From Negativicoccus massiliensis (GTDB lineage: Bacteria; Bacillota; Negativicutes; Veillonellales; Negativicoccaceae), in contig LT700188.1 of assembly GCA_900155405.1 (NCBI GenBank), forward strand, positions 1,240,001-1,304,000: DNA of 64,000 nucleotides, written 5' to 3'. This document shows positions 39,373-47,414 of this stretch, piece after piece. Within the stretch, counting starts at the first letter, position 1, and each line of letters opens with the position of its first letter. The position numbers and the translations under genes were made by a program. The notes beneath the pieces were generated by a model. It did not search any database, was not told the DNA's origin, and saw only the letters and a program-made list of their open reading frames with translations.

Positions 39373-40735
39373 ACTTGTGGCGACGGTTTTGGCCGCAGGC
39401 AAAGGTACGCGCATGAAATCGCGGCAACCGAAAGTATTGCACGAAGTCGGCGGCGTACCGATGGTGTCCCATGTATTGCGGAGCGCAAAGGCGGCGGGGG
39501 CAGACGACGCGGTAGTAATTGTCGGCTTCGGCGGCGATCGGGTTGCCGAGTGTCTCGGTTCGGCGTATCATTACGTTGAGCAAGCCGAACAGTTGGGAAC
39601 GGGTCACGCTCTCATGCTCGCGCAAGCGGCGTTACAAGATGCGGACACGGTGCTCGTCATCTGCGGCGATACGCCGCTTTTGCGCGCCGAAACCCTGCGG
39701 GAGCTGATCGCGACGCATGCCCGACAACAGGCGGCGGCGACGATTTTGACGACGACGTTCGCCGATCCGACGGGTTACGGTCGGATCATTCGCGATGAAG
39801 CGCAAAACGTGCGCAAAATTGTCGAAGAAAAAGACGCGTCGCCGGAAGAGAAAAAAGTCACGGAAGTCAATACCGGCACGTACTGCTTTGACGCCCGCAA
39901 ACTGTGGCCGCAGTTGCAGCGGATTACCAATGACAACGCGCAAGGCGAATACTATTTGACCGATGTCATTGATTTGCTGGTCAGCGCCGGCGAAACGGTG
40001 ACGGCGGCGACCTGCGCGGACAGCGACGAAACGCTCGGCGTGAATTCACGCGCGCAATTGGCGCAGGCGGAAGCGATTTTGCGGCAGCGCAAAAACGCGG
40101 AACTGATGGCGCAGGGCGTGACGCTGATCGATCCGACGCGCACCTATGTGGACGCGGATGTTCGTGTCGGCCAAGACACGATTCTTGAACCGGGAACGAT
40201 TTTGCGCAGCGGCACGGTTGTCGGGAGCGGTTGCCATATCGGTCCGGATACGGAACTCGATCGCACGACGGTCGGCGACGACTCGCACTTGCATCGCACG
40301 TACGCGCATGAAGCGAGCGTCGGCAGCGGTTGCGAGATCGGCCCGTACGTTCATTTGCGGCCGCATACGAGGATCGCGGATCACGTCAAAGTCGGCAACT
40401 TCGTCGAAGTGAAAAACAGCACCGTCGGCGAAGGCACCAAATTGCCGCATCTGAGTTATCTCGGCGACAGCGATATCGGCGGCAGGGTCAACATCGGTTG
40501 CGGTACCATTACCGTGAATTACGACGGTCACAAGAAATATCGCACGACAATTGAAGACGGAGCGTTCGTCGGCTGCAACAGCAATCTGGTAGCGCCGGTC
40601 GTCATCGGTCGCGACGCCTATATCGGCGCGGGCTCGACGATTACCAAAGACGTTCCGGAAAAGGCGCTCGCCGTAGCGCGCGCTCGGCAATTTGTCAAAG
40701 AAGATTGGGTAAAGAAAGCGGAAGAGACAAAATAA
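39365..40735 (+). CDS. glmU: Bifunctional UDP-GlcNAc pyrophosphorylase / GlcN-1-P acetyltransferase
   Basis: This 456-residue enzyme makes UDP-GlcNAc from glucosamine-1-phosphate in two steps. The N-terminal nucleotidyltransferase has VLAAGKGTRMKSRQPKVLHEVGG, EQLGTGHA, CGDTPLL and VNTGTYCFD. The C-terminal left-handed beta helix has the repeated hexapeptides and GPYVHLRPHT, NFVEVKNS and GDSDIGGRVNIGCGTI. It overlaps purR by eight bases and has GGAGGAATTG as ribosome binding site. It completes the glmS/glmM/glmU set in the window. Confidence 0.97.
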   Translation: MSKLVATVLAAGKGTRMKSRQPKVLHEVGGVPMVSHVLRSAKAAGADDAVVIVGFGGDRVAECLGSAYHYVEQAEQLGTGHALMLAQAALQDADTVLVICGDTPLLRAETLRELIATHARQQAAATILTTTFADPTGYGRIIRDEAQNVRKIVEEKDASPEEKKVTEVNTGTYCFDARKLWPQLQRITNDNAQGEYYLTDVIDLLVSAGETVTAATCADSDETLGVNSRAQLAQAEAILRQRKNAELMAQGVTLIDPTRTYVDADVRVGQDTILEPGTILRSGTVVGSGCHIGPDTELDRTTVGDDSHLHRTYAHEASVGSGCEIGPYVHLRPHTRIADHVKVGNFVEVKNSTVGEGTKLPHLSYLGDSDIGGRVNIGCGTITVNYDGHKKYRTTIEDGAFVGCNSNLVAPVVIGRDAYIGAGSTITKDVPEKALAVARARQFVKEDWVKKAEETK

Positions 40736-40748
40736 AGGAGATCACACC

Positions 40749-41702
40749 ATGTCAGTCGAAACAGGAAAACAACTGAAGTTATTCACCGGAACGGCGCATC
40801 CGGAATTGGCCCAGGAGGTCGCGGACTATATCGGCATTCCTGTCGGCAAAGCATTTTGCGGCCGGTTCAATAACGGTGAAATCCAGGTCATGATTGATGA
40901 AAGCGTGCGGGGGACTGACGTCTTCCTGATTCAACCGACGGGTACGCCCGCCAATGATAACCTGATGGAACTGTTCATCATGGCGGACGCGTTACGACGC
41001 GCCTCGGCTCGTCACATCACCGCGGTCGTTCCCTACTACGGTTACGCGCGCCAGGATCGCAAAACGCGCGGCCGTGAGCCGATCACAGCGAAACTCGTGG
41101 CGGATCTCATGCAGCGTTCCGGCATCACCCGTCTCGTGACGATTGATCTGCACGCGGGTCAAATTCAGGGCTTTTTCGATATTCCCGTGGACCACTTGAA
41201 GGCGGCTTCGATTTTAGCGAAGCACATTCGCAAACAGGAAATTCCGGATTTGATGATCGTTTCGCCCGACTTGGGTGGCGTCACTCGCGCCCGCGATTTG
41301 GCGGACCGCGTCGGCGCGCCGATCGCGATCATTGAAAAACGGCGTCCGCGTCCGGGGGTTGCCGAAGTGATGAACCTGATCGGTTCCGTCGAAGGCAAAA
41401 ATTGCGTGATCGTCGATGACATCGTCGACACCGCGGGCTCCTTGGTGGAAGGCGCGAAAGCATTGCAGCGTTTCGGCGCGAAATCCGTACGCGCGGCCTG
41501 TACGCATCCGGTACTGACCGATCCGGCGACCGAACGTCTGGCGGCATCGAATATTAAAGAACTTATGATTACGAATACGATTCCGGTGGCGACGGAAAAA
41601 CATCTGCCGAATATCACGCAACTTTCGGTCGCGCCGCTCTTGGGCGAAGCGATCATGCGGATTTTCCACAATGTTTCCGTCAGCAAACTGTTTGATAAAT
41701 AG
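40749..41702 (+). CDS. prs: Ribose-phosphate pyrophosphokinase
   Basis: This 317-residue enzyme makes PRPP from ribose-5-phosphate and ATP. Signatures are GRFNNGEIQVMIDESVRG, YYGYARQDRKTRGREPITAKL, DLHAGQIQGFFDIPVDHL and the PRPP loop CVIVDDIVDTAGSL. PRPP is also the effector of PurR encoded two genes upstream. AAAGGAGATCACACC precedes the ATG. Confidence 0.98.
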   Translation: MSVETGKQLKLFTGTAHPELAQEVADYIGIPVGKAFCGRFNNGEIQVMIDESVRGTDVFLIQPTGTPANDNLMELFIMADALRRASARHITAVVPYYGYARQDRKTRGREPITAKLVADLMQRSGITRLVTIDLHAGQIQGFFDIPVDHLKAASILAKHIRKQEIPDLMIVSPDLGGVTRARDLADRVGAPIAIIEKRRPRPGVAEVMNLIGSVEGKNCVIVDDIVDTAGSLVEGAKALQRFGAKSVRAACTHPVLTDPATERLAASNIKELMITNTIPVATEKHLPNITQLSVAPLLGEAIMRIFHNVSVSKLFDK

Positions 41703-41711
41703 AGGTTTGTT

Positions 41712-42287
41712 TTGCAGTTGATTGTAGGCTTGGGAAATCCCGGCAGCAAGTACGCCGGTACGCGTCATAACGCCGGTTTCATGGCGGTCACGGCGATCGC
41801 TGAAAAATACGGCGTGACGCGTTGGAAAGAGGAGCATCAGGCGCATACCGCGACGATTAATATCGACGGTGAAAAGGTGATGCTGGTCATGCCGCAAACG
41901 TTCATGAATTTGAGCGGCGACGCGGTCGGCCCGCTCATGCGCTATTACAAGCTTTCACCGGCGGATGTAATTGTGATTTATGATGATATGGATTTGCCCG
42001 TCGGTCAGTTGCGACTGCGGGTCAAAGGTTCCGCCGGCGGACACAACGGGATGAAATCGGTGATTGCGCATTTGGGCACCGATCAATTTCCGCATGTCCG
42101 CATCGGTATCGGTCGGCCGCAACCCGGCTGGACCGTCATTGATCATGTGCTGGCGCGTCCGCAGGAAGATGACGCGGCGGCGCTGGCGGAAGGGGTTCAA
42201 CAGGCGGCCGAGGCGGCAGTCGGCATCTGCACGCTCGGCATGGATCTGGCGATGAATCGTTTCAATCCGCTTAAACGTACGCGCTGA
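41712..42287 (+). CDS. pth: Peptidyl-tRNA hydrolase
   Basis: This 191-residue enzyme releases tRNA from stalled peptidyl-tRNA. It begins at TTG (LIVGLGNPGSKYAGTRHNAGF, with catalytic His in TRHNAG) behind AGAGGTTTG. YDDMDLPVGQLRLRVKGSAGGHNGMKS is the second signature. The unusual start codon is set by the family's fixed distance to VGLGNPG. It follows prs by 9 nt. Confidence 0.96.
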   Translation: MQLIVGLGNPGSKYAGTRHNAGFMAVTAIAEKYGVTRWKEEHQAHTATINIDGEKVMLVMPQTFMNLSGDAVGPLMRYYKLSPADVIVIYDDMDLPVGQLRLRVKGSAGGHNGMKSVIAHLGTDQFPHVRIGIGRPQPGWTVIDHVLARPQEDDAAALAEGVQQAAEAAVGICTLGMDLAMNRFNPLKRTR

Positions 42288-42317
42288 ATTGACAACTGTT
42301 CTTATTTTGGGTTATAC
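42288..42317 (+). promoter_or_regulatory. Strong promoter of the 65-residue protein
   Basis: A consensus TTGACA at 42288-42293, an 18-nt spacer and TATACT at 42312-42317, right after the pth stop. Confidence 0.7.
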
Positions 42318-42371
42318 TATCTCCACTACATAAAGGAACATATGTAGCGAAAGCATGAAGGAGGTAGGAAC

Positions 42372-42569
42372 ATGAGCAAGATTAATACCCTGACAAGTCA
42401 GTTAGCGGTACTCGGTTACACCGGGTTTGAAATCAGCGAGCTCATTCGGTCCGTCACTCATGGTCGAACGTTACATCAACTGAATCGCGCGGCGTTGCGT
42501 CGCGTGGCGAACGTGCTCGAACAATATGTGCGACTGGGAACCGATTATGTCGCTAACTATAGCAAGTAG
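42372..42569 (+). CDS. Small basic protein of unknown function (65 aa)
   Basis: This soluble, probably all-helical protein has the segments INTLTSQLAVLGYTG, EISELIRSV and RAALRRVANVLEQYVRLG. There are no cysteines and no signal peptide. It has a near-consensus promoter, a full GAAGGAGGT ribosome binding site and a strong terminator of its own, so it is likely made in quantity. I do not recognise the family. The composition would allow a nucleic-acid or protein-binding role, but nothing specific is shown. Confidence 0.7.
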   Translation: MSKINTLTSQLAVLGYTGFEISELIRSVTHGRTLHQLNRAALRRVANVLEQYVRLGTDYVANYSK

Positions 42570-42579
42570 CAGGTAACAG

Positions 42580-42614
42580 AAAACGTCTATGCCGAACGGC
42601 ATGGACGTTTTTTT
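42580..42614 (+). terminator. Terminator of the 65-residue protein gene
   Basis: AAACGTCTATGCC/GGCATGGACGTTT hairpin with a GAAC loop and seven T. Confidence 0.85.
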
Positions 42615-42626
42615 ACAAGGAGAATT

Positions 42627-43091
42627 ATGCAGCGAAAACAGCCTCGCCAACGGACGATGGGCATGTCCGTCAAGGCGATCATTTGGCACCGCGGACGAAT
42701 TTTAATCTTACAAAAAAACGATCGTCCCGGCCGTCATCCGTGGGAATTTCCCGGCGGCGGTTTGGAATTCGGCGAAGATTTCGCGGCGGCGTTACGGCGG
42801 GAAGTCAAAGAGGAAACCGGTCTTACCGTGCATATTTTAGGTCCGGTCGGTCTGTGGAATTTTCGTCGGCATCCGGTGCGGCCGTTAACCGGCGTCATGT
42901 TTATTTGCCGTTCCGATACGGAGAAGGTCACTCTTTCCTTTGAACACTTGGCGTATCGTTGGGTGCTTCCGGAAGAACTCGCCGAGTATACGCTGCACGC
43001 GTCGTTGCGCAAAGCGCTCGCGCAAATTCGACCGGCGGAGTTGGCGGAGGCGGCGAAACTGGCGCAGGAGCTGGTGGGGGAAAATAAATGA
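42627..43091 (+). CDS. NUDIX hydrolase
   Basis: This 154-residue protein has a NUDIX box GGGLEFGEDFAAALRREV-KEETGL. NUDIX enzymes cleave nucleoside diphosphates linked to another moiety; the substrate is unknown. GSVKAIIWHRGRILILQ-like strand MSVKAIIWHRGRILIL precedes it. The stop overlaps the next gene's ATG (ATGA type), so this gene, the ArsC-like gene and tmk form a coupled set. AAGGAGAATT precedes the ATG. Confidence 0.88.
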   Translation: MQRKQPRQRTMGMSVKAIIWHRGRILILQKNDRPGRHPWEFPGGGLEFGEDFAAALRREVKEETGLTVHILGPVGLWNFRRHPVRPLTGVMFICRSDTEKVTLSFEHLAYRWVLPEELAEYTLHASLRKALAQIRPAELAEAAKLAQELVGENK

Positions 43092-43429
43092 TTCAAATCA
43101 TCGGTACGAAAAAAAATCGCGCCACGCAGCACGCGTTACGCTTTTTTAAGGAACGGCGCATCGCGTTTCAATGGCGGGATCTGACGGAAAAAGGACTCAG
43201 CCGCGGTGAACTGGAAAATATTCGCAGTCGTTTGAAAACCTTGCCGCTGGATCGGGAAGGGAAAGCCTTTCGCGCCGCGGTGCGTCCGGGCGAGAGTTTT
43301 GATCCGCTGGAGCTCGCGTTGCGAGAACCACTGGTGCTGGAACTTCCCATCGTTCGCACGAAAACGCAAGCCGCGAGCGGCATGGCTCCCGAGCGTTGGC
43401 AGGAAATGGCGCGGGAGGAAGCGAAATGA
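43088..43429 (+). CDS. ArsC/Spx-like thioredoxin-fold protein lacking the active-site cysteine
   Basis: This 113-residue protein has the ArsC/YffB pattern: IQIIGTKKNRATQHALRFFKERRIAFQWRD split across the first beta-alpha-beta, then SRGELENI and LELPIVRTK near the end. The position of the catalytic Cys after Asn (as in N-C-x-T) is Arg here (N-R-A-T), and no cysteine occurs anywhere in the protein. It therefore cannot act as a thiol reductase and may be a binding or regulatory version. It overlaps the NUDIX gene and tmk. Confidence 0.75.
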   Translation: MIQIIGTKKNRATQHALRFFKERRIAFQWRDLTEKGLSRGELENIRSRLKTLPLDREGKAFRAAVRPGESFDPLELALREPLVLELPIVRTKTQAASGMAPERWQEMAREEAK

Positions 43430-44103
43430 AAGGACGTCTGATTGTCTTTGAAGGCGCTGACGGCAGCGGGAAAGCCACGCAGGCGGCGCTGTTGAAAGAA
43501 GCGCTGGCGGCGCGCGGCGAGCGGGTCAGAAGCGTCACCTTCCCGAACTATGAAAGTCCGGCGGCGGGGCCGGTGCGCATGTACCTGGCCGGTGAATTCG
43601 GCGCGCATCCGGACGATGTGAGCCCGTACGCGGCTTCTACCTTGTACGCGGTCGACCGTTACGCGTCGTATAAAAGCGATTGGGGCGCGTTTTATGAAGC
43701 GGGCGGCACGATAGTCGCCGATCGCTACGTGACGTCCAACATGGTGCATCAGATGACCAAGTTGCGCAGCGCGAAAGAAAAACGTGAATTTTTACAGTGG
43801 CTGGACGCGTTTGAATACGGCACGCTCGAATTGCCGCGTCCCGATCTTGTCATTTTGCTCGATATTCCGCGTGACGTCTCCGAAACATTGCTGGCGGCGC
43901 GCACGCAAAATAAAGACAGAGCCGCGCAAGCGACCGACATACACGAAGCGGATCGTGAATATTTGGCGCGTTGCTATGCCGCCTACGATCTTTTGGCGCC
44001 GCATTACGGCTGGGTTCGGATTCGCTGCACGGAAGGCGACCGTTTGTTGACGGTGGAAGAAATACACGCCAAGGTACTGGCGTACGTGACGGGTAAGCTC
44101 TAA
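43426..44103 (+). CDS. tmk: Thymidylate kinase
   Basis: This 225-residue P-loop kinase phosphorylates dTMP to dTDP. It begins MKGRLIVFEGADGSGKATQ; the base after the Walker A Lys is Ala17 followed by Thr18, instead of the usual Ser/Thr-Thr. VADRYVTSNMVHQ is the DR motif, and PDLVILLDIPRDVS the family's third motif. The ATG overlaps the stop of the ArsC-like gene (ATGA), so I start there and not at the earlier in-frame codon. Confidence 0.88.
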   Translation: MKGRLIVFEGADGSGKATQAALLKEALAARGERVRSVTFPNYESPAAGPVRMYLAGEFGAHPDDVSPYAASTLYAVDRYASYKSDWGAFYEAGGTIVADRYVTSNMVHQMTKLRSAKEKREFLQWLDAFEYGTLELPRPDLVILLDIPRDVSETLLAARTQNKDRAAQATDIHEADREYLARCYAAYDLLAPHYGWVRIRCTEGDRLLTVEEIHAKVLAYVTGKL

Positions 44104-44112
44104 ATAAACCAC

Positions 44113-44143
44113 AAAAAAAGAATCCCGAGCGGGATTCTTTTTT
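44113..44143. terminator. Bidirectional terminator between tmk and the YitT gene
   Basis: AAAAAAAGAATCCC/GGGATTCTTTTTT, overlapping the stop region of the convergent gene. Confidence 0.8.
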
Positions 44144-45146
44144 ATTCTTCCGGCGGTTCTTTCGGTACCATGCGGCTCGGTTCCTGGACGTTGGCCGCTT
44201 GCGGTGAGATTTGCACCGGATGTTTTTCGGCGGGGAACAGCGTTTTCTTGCGAATCAGTCGACCGAACTCATCATGGTAATACTGCGCTTCCTGTGGAAT
44301 GGTAGGCGTTTTCGGCGAGGTAAAGCCGCGCCCCATGACATCCGCCGTCGGCGTGATGAACATGAACGCATGCGGATCGATCTCGTCAAGGAGCTTTTTG
44401 ATTTTCGCGATCTGCGTCAGATTGATGACGACAAAGATGACTTTGCGCATTCCTTTGGTAAACGCGCCTTCGCCGTAGAGAATCGTCACGCCGCGGCCGA
44501 CTTCGCGAATGATCGCGTCGGCGATTTCATCGGCGTGCTCGGAAACGATATAGGCGGTTTTGCGTTGATTCAAACCGATGACCACTTTATTGGTGACGAG
44601 CGATTGCGTGTACATGCCCGCCAGCGTCAGCACCGCGAGCTCCAGGTTGAAGATGATCGCGCCCGCCGCCATAATGCAGGCGTTAAGGGCGAAAATGACG
44701 CTTCCCATTTCCAGCGAATATTTTTTCTTCACAATGGCCGCGACGACATCCAGTCCGCCGGAGTTGCCGTCGTAGCGATACATCAGACCCGAGCCGACGC
44801 CGAGCAGAATGCCGCCGAAGACCGCGGACAACACGGACTCATGAATGTACATCGTTTGCGCGAGCGGCGCGAGGAGATCGACGGCGACCGACATCATGAC
44901 CGTGCCGTAGATCGTAATGGTGGTAAAGCGTTTGCCGAGATACAACACCGACAGAATAATCATCGGGATATTGATGACCAAGTTGGCGATACCGAAGGAA
45001 ATACCGGTCAGGTAGTAGATGATGACCGCCACGCCGGTGATCCCGCCCGAAAGCAAATTGTGCGGAATATAAAACATGTTCAGACCGACCGCGTAAATAA
45101 AACAGCCGACAGTGACCATTAAAAGCGTGTGTAGAAATGAACGCAT
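44142..45146 (-). CDS. YitT-family membrane protein (DUF161 + DUF2179)
   Basis: This 334-residue protein has five or six membrane helices (VGCFIYAVGLNMFYIPHNLLSGG is the family opening; GVGSGLMYRYDGNSGGLDVVA follows) and then a soluble DUF2179 domain (AYIVSEHADEIADAI, GRGVTILYGEGAF). A Pro/Gln-rich tail of about 45 residues after FGRLIRKK goes beyond the usual family end. The transported substrate, if any, is unknown. Confidence 0.88.
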   Translation of the reverse strand: MRSFLHTLLMVTVGCFIYAVGLNMFYIPHNLLSGGITGVAVIIYYLTGISFGIANLVINIPMIILSVLYLGKRFTTITIYGTVMMSVAVDLLAPLAQTMYIHESVLSAVFGGILLGVGSGLMYRYDGNSGGLDVVAAIVKKKYSLEMGSVIFALNACIMAAGAIIFNLELAVLTLAGMYTQSLVTNKVVIGLNQRKTAYIVSEHADEIADAIIREVGRGVTILYGEGAFTKGMRKVIFVVINLTQIAKIKKLLDEIDPHAFMFITPTADVMGRGFTSPKTPTIPQEAQYYHDEFGRLIRKKTLFPAEKHPVQISPQAANVQEPSRMVPKEPPEE

Positions 45147-45170
45147 AAAGCCCCTTTCAGCGCGTTCTCA

Positions 45171-45199
45171 TTGTAAGCGCCGCTAAATTCGAGTATACT
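45171..45199 (+). promoter_or_regulatory. Promoter upstream of ispE
   Basis: TTGTAA at 45171-45176, a 17-nt spacer and TATACT at 45194-45199. The following leader of about 130 nt contains a GC-rich imperfect hairpin (around 45240-45270) and an AT-rich stretch that might hold a second promoter. Confidence 0.55.
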
Positions 45200-45334
45200 G
45201 AATAGGAAACGGATGTATCGAAAAAATACCATTTACTTACCGGCAACGCCCTTTTCGGACGGCGCCGGAAACACCCATATCTTATAGATTATCTTATACG
45301 ATTCGATTGATTTTTGCTAGAGGCAGGTGACTGT

Positions 45335-46189
45335 ATGCAGGAAGAATTGGCACCCGCTAAAATTAATTTGGCACTTGCCATTACCGGTCGGCGCGTGGAC
45401 GGTTACCATAATATCGATACCGTGATGCATTCGATCACGTTAAGCGATTCCGTTTTTTTCAGTCCGGCCGATGAATTGATTTTTCGTTGCAATGATTTGT
45501 CGCTGCCTTTGGGCGCCGGCAATTTGGCATGGGAAGCGGCGCAGCTGGTGCGCCGTTATGTCGGCCAACGGCGAGGCGTGGCGATTCAACTTAATAAACG
45601 GATTCCGGCGGGCAGCGGTCTCGGCGGCGGCTCCAGCGACGCGGCCGCCGTGTTGCGCGGCCTGAACCGATTTTGGCAACTCGGCTTGACGGACGCGGAA
45701 TTGTTATGGCTGGCGGGGCAACTCGGAAGTGACGTGCCGTTTTGCGTTTTCGGCGGCTGCGCCCGCGGCAGAGAAAAAGGCGATGTGCTGACGCCGTTGC
45801 CGGAGTTGCCCGAAACGAACCTGGTCATTGTCATGCCGCCGCTCAGCGTGGCAAGCGCGCAGGCGTACGCGCGTTACGATACGACACCCTTCGCGGGCAC
45901 GGTCGACGTGACCGGCGTGGTAGCGGCATTGGGACAACGACCGGAGATGGTGTGGCGACGTTTGGGCAATGATTTTTTGGCGCTGCTCGCGCCAACGGAA
46001 CCGGAATTACAGGAACTTTCAAAGTTTTTGCGCGATTTGCGCTACCCGTATTCACTAACGGGCTCCGGCGCGGCCTTTTTCGTGGCGGTGCCGACGGCTC
46101 GCGAAGCGTATTTCGTGATGCGGCAAATCGAACGGGAACAGCGCGGTTGGCGCAGTTATCAAGTTAAAACGAGAGGCGGTTATCGATGA
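45335..46189 (+). CDS. ispE: 4-diphosphocytidyl-2-C-methyl-D-erythritol kinase
   Basis: This 284-residue GHMP kinase acts in the MEP isoprenoid pathway. LAPAKINLALAITGRR at the start, IPAGSGLGGGSSDAAAVL (the ATP loop) and SLTGSGAAFFVAV near the end are the three GHMP motifs. AGGCAGGTGACTGT precedes ATG 45335; an upstream in-frame TTG has no support. The stop overlaps the ATG of the GntR gene. Confidence 0.95.
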   Translation: MQEELAPAKINLALAITGRRVDGYHNIDTVMHSITLSDSVFFSPADELIFRCNDLSLPLGAGNLAWEAAQLVRRYVGQRRGVAIQLNKRIPAGSGLGGGSSDAAAVLRGLNRFWQLGLTDAELLWLAGQLGSDVPFCVFGGCARGREKGDVLTPLPELPETNLVIVMPPLSVASAQAYARYDTTPFAGTVDVTGVVAALGQRPEMVWRRLGNDFLALLAPTEPELQELSKFLRDLRYPYSLTGSGAAFFVAVPTAREAYFVMRQIEREQRGWRSYQVKTRGGYR

Positions 46190-46920
46190 AAAAACGAACT
46201 CATGAACGATTAGCGCCGATTCACTTGGACGCGTATCGTCCGTTGCGTGAACTCGTGGCGGAAACATTGCGCGCGGCGATTCAAAACGGTACTTTACAGC
46301 CCGGCGAGCGCCTTATGGAACTACAGCTGGCGGATGAACTCGGCGTTTCGCGGACGCCGATTCGCGAAGCAGTGCGTGAACTGGAAGCGGAAGGTTTTGT
46401 GGTGATGATTCCGCGGCGCGGCACCTATGTCGCGGATATTTCTCTGAAAGATATTTCGCAAGTGTTTGAAATTCGCACGGCGCTCGAGGAACTCGCGGCC
46501 GGTTTGGCGGCGGAACGCATCACGGAGGAAGAACTCGAAGAACTCGAACGCCTGCTCGTGGAAATCGGCGATTACATCGAGAACGGAGAAATCGACAAGA
46601 TCGTCGAGACGGATATTAAATTTCATCAAATTCTGTATACGGCCAGCCGCAACAGTCGTTTGAGCGAGATCATCAACAACTTGCGGGAAATGTTGACGCG
46701 TTTTCGTTCCGTATCGCTTCATTATCCGGGGCGATTGCAGGATACCTGGCAGGAGCATCGCGATTTGGTCGAAGCCATTGCCGAACACAACGCGACGCGC
46801 GCCCGCAAAATCGCGGTACGACATATGGAAAATTCGGAGCAAACCTTGTTGAAGGGCATCGCGGAAGATAAATCGGTGGCCGCGTTTCTTTCGCAGCATG
46901 CCGGAGGCCGGAAACGATGA
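46186..46920 (+). CDS. GntR-family regulator, FadR/FCD subgroup
   Basis: This 244-residue protein has an N-terminal winged helix (YRPLRELVAETLRAAI, ELGVSRTPIREAVREL) and a helical FCD ligand domain (FEIRTALEELAAGLAAE, DIKFHQIL, HYPGRLQDTWQEH, AVRHMEN) with the Asp/His residues typical of a metal-dependent acid-binding pocket. It is coupled to ispE and mutT by ATGA overlaps. The ligand is probably a small organic acid. The target is unknown. Confidence 0.9.
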   Translation: MKKRTHERLAPIHLDAYRPLRELVAETLRAAIQNGTLQPGERLMELQLADELGVSRTPIREAVRELEAEGFVVMIPRRGTYVADISLKDISQVFEIRTALEELAAGLAAERITEEELEELERLLVEIGDYIENGEIDKIVETDIKFHQILYTASRNSRLSEIINNLREMLTRFRSVSLHYPGRLQDTWQEHRDLVEAIAEHNATRARKIAVRHMENSEQTLLKGIAEDKSVAAFLSQHAGGRKR

Positions 46921-47414
46921 AACCGACAACGTTGGTCTTTGTACGGCGCGATGACGGGGCCGTTCTTTTGGGAAAGAAACGCCGCGGTTTCGGCGTCGAT
47001 AAATGGAACGGTTTCGGCGGCAAAGTGCGCGCGGGAGAAAGTCTGCGCCAAGCGGCGGCGCGTGAACTGCGGGAAGAAACGGGACTGGTTGTCGAACCGG
47101 AAAATCTCGTATTGGCGGGGTATTTGCGATTTCGTTTTGAAGACCATCCGGAACTCAATCATCCGGCGACGATTTATATCGCGGAGCTTTACGAAGGGAT
47201 GCCGAAGCCGACGGAAGAAATGGAGCCGGAGTGGTTTTATCCGAATGCCGTGCCTTATGAAGAGATGTGGTCGGGAGACCATCTCTGGCTGCCGCAGCTT
47301 TTGGCGGGGCATGCGATTAAAGGCATGATTTTATTTGCCGAGGATCAGGAAGAAATCATCGCGTTTGAATTGCGCGAAGTCGAGCGGGAGAGTTTACGTG
47401 ACGACATGGGTTGA
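46917..47414 (+). CDS. NUDIX hydrolase, MTH1-like 8-oxo-dGTP diphosphatase
   Basis: This 165-residue protein starts LVFVRRDDGAVLLGKKRRGFG and contains KWNGFGGKVRAGESLRQAAA-RELREETGL, the NUDIX box in the MTH1-like GFGGK context. It probably removes oxidised purine nucleotides from the pool. It overlaps the GntR gene by 4 nt and mutY by 17 nt, so it forms a repair pair with mutY. Confidence 0.88.
   Translation: MKPTTLVFVRRDDGAVLLGKKRRGFGVDKWNGFGGKVRAGESLRQAAARELREETGLVVEPENLVLAGYLRFRFEDHPELNHPATIYIAELYEGMPKPTEEMEPEWFYPNAVPYEEMWSGDHLWLPQLLAGHAIKGMILFAEDQEEIIAFELREVERESLRDDMG

Noticed and set aside
44211-45122. 303-codon open frame opposite the YitT-family gene
   Set aside because: The YitT frame has membrane helices and family motifs; the opposite frame is charged and featureless.
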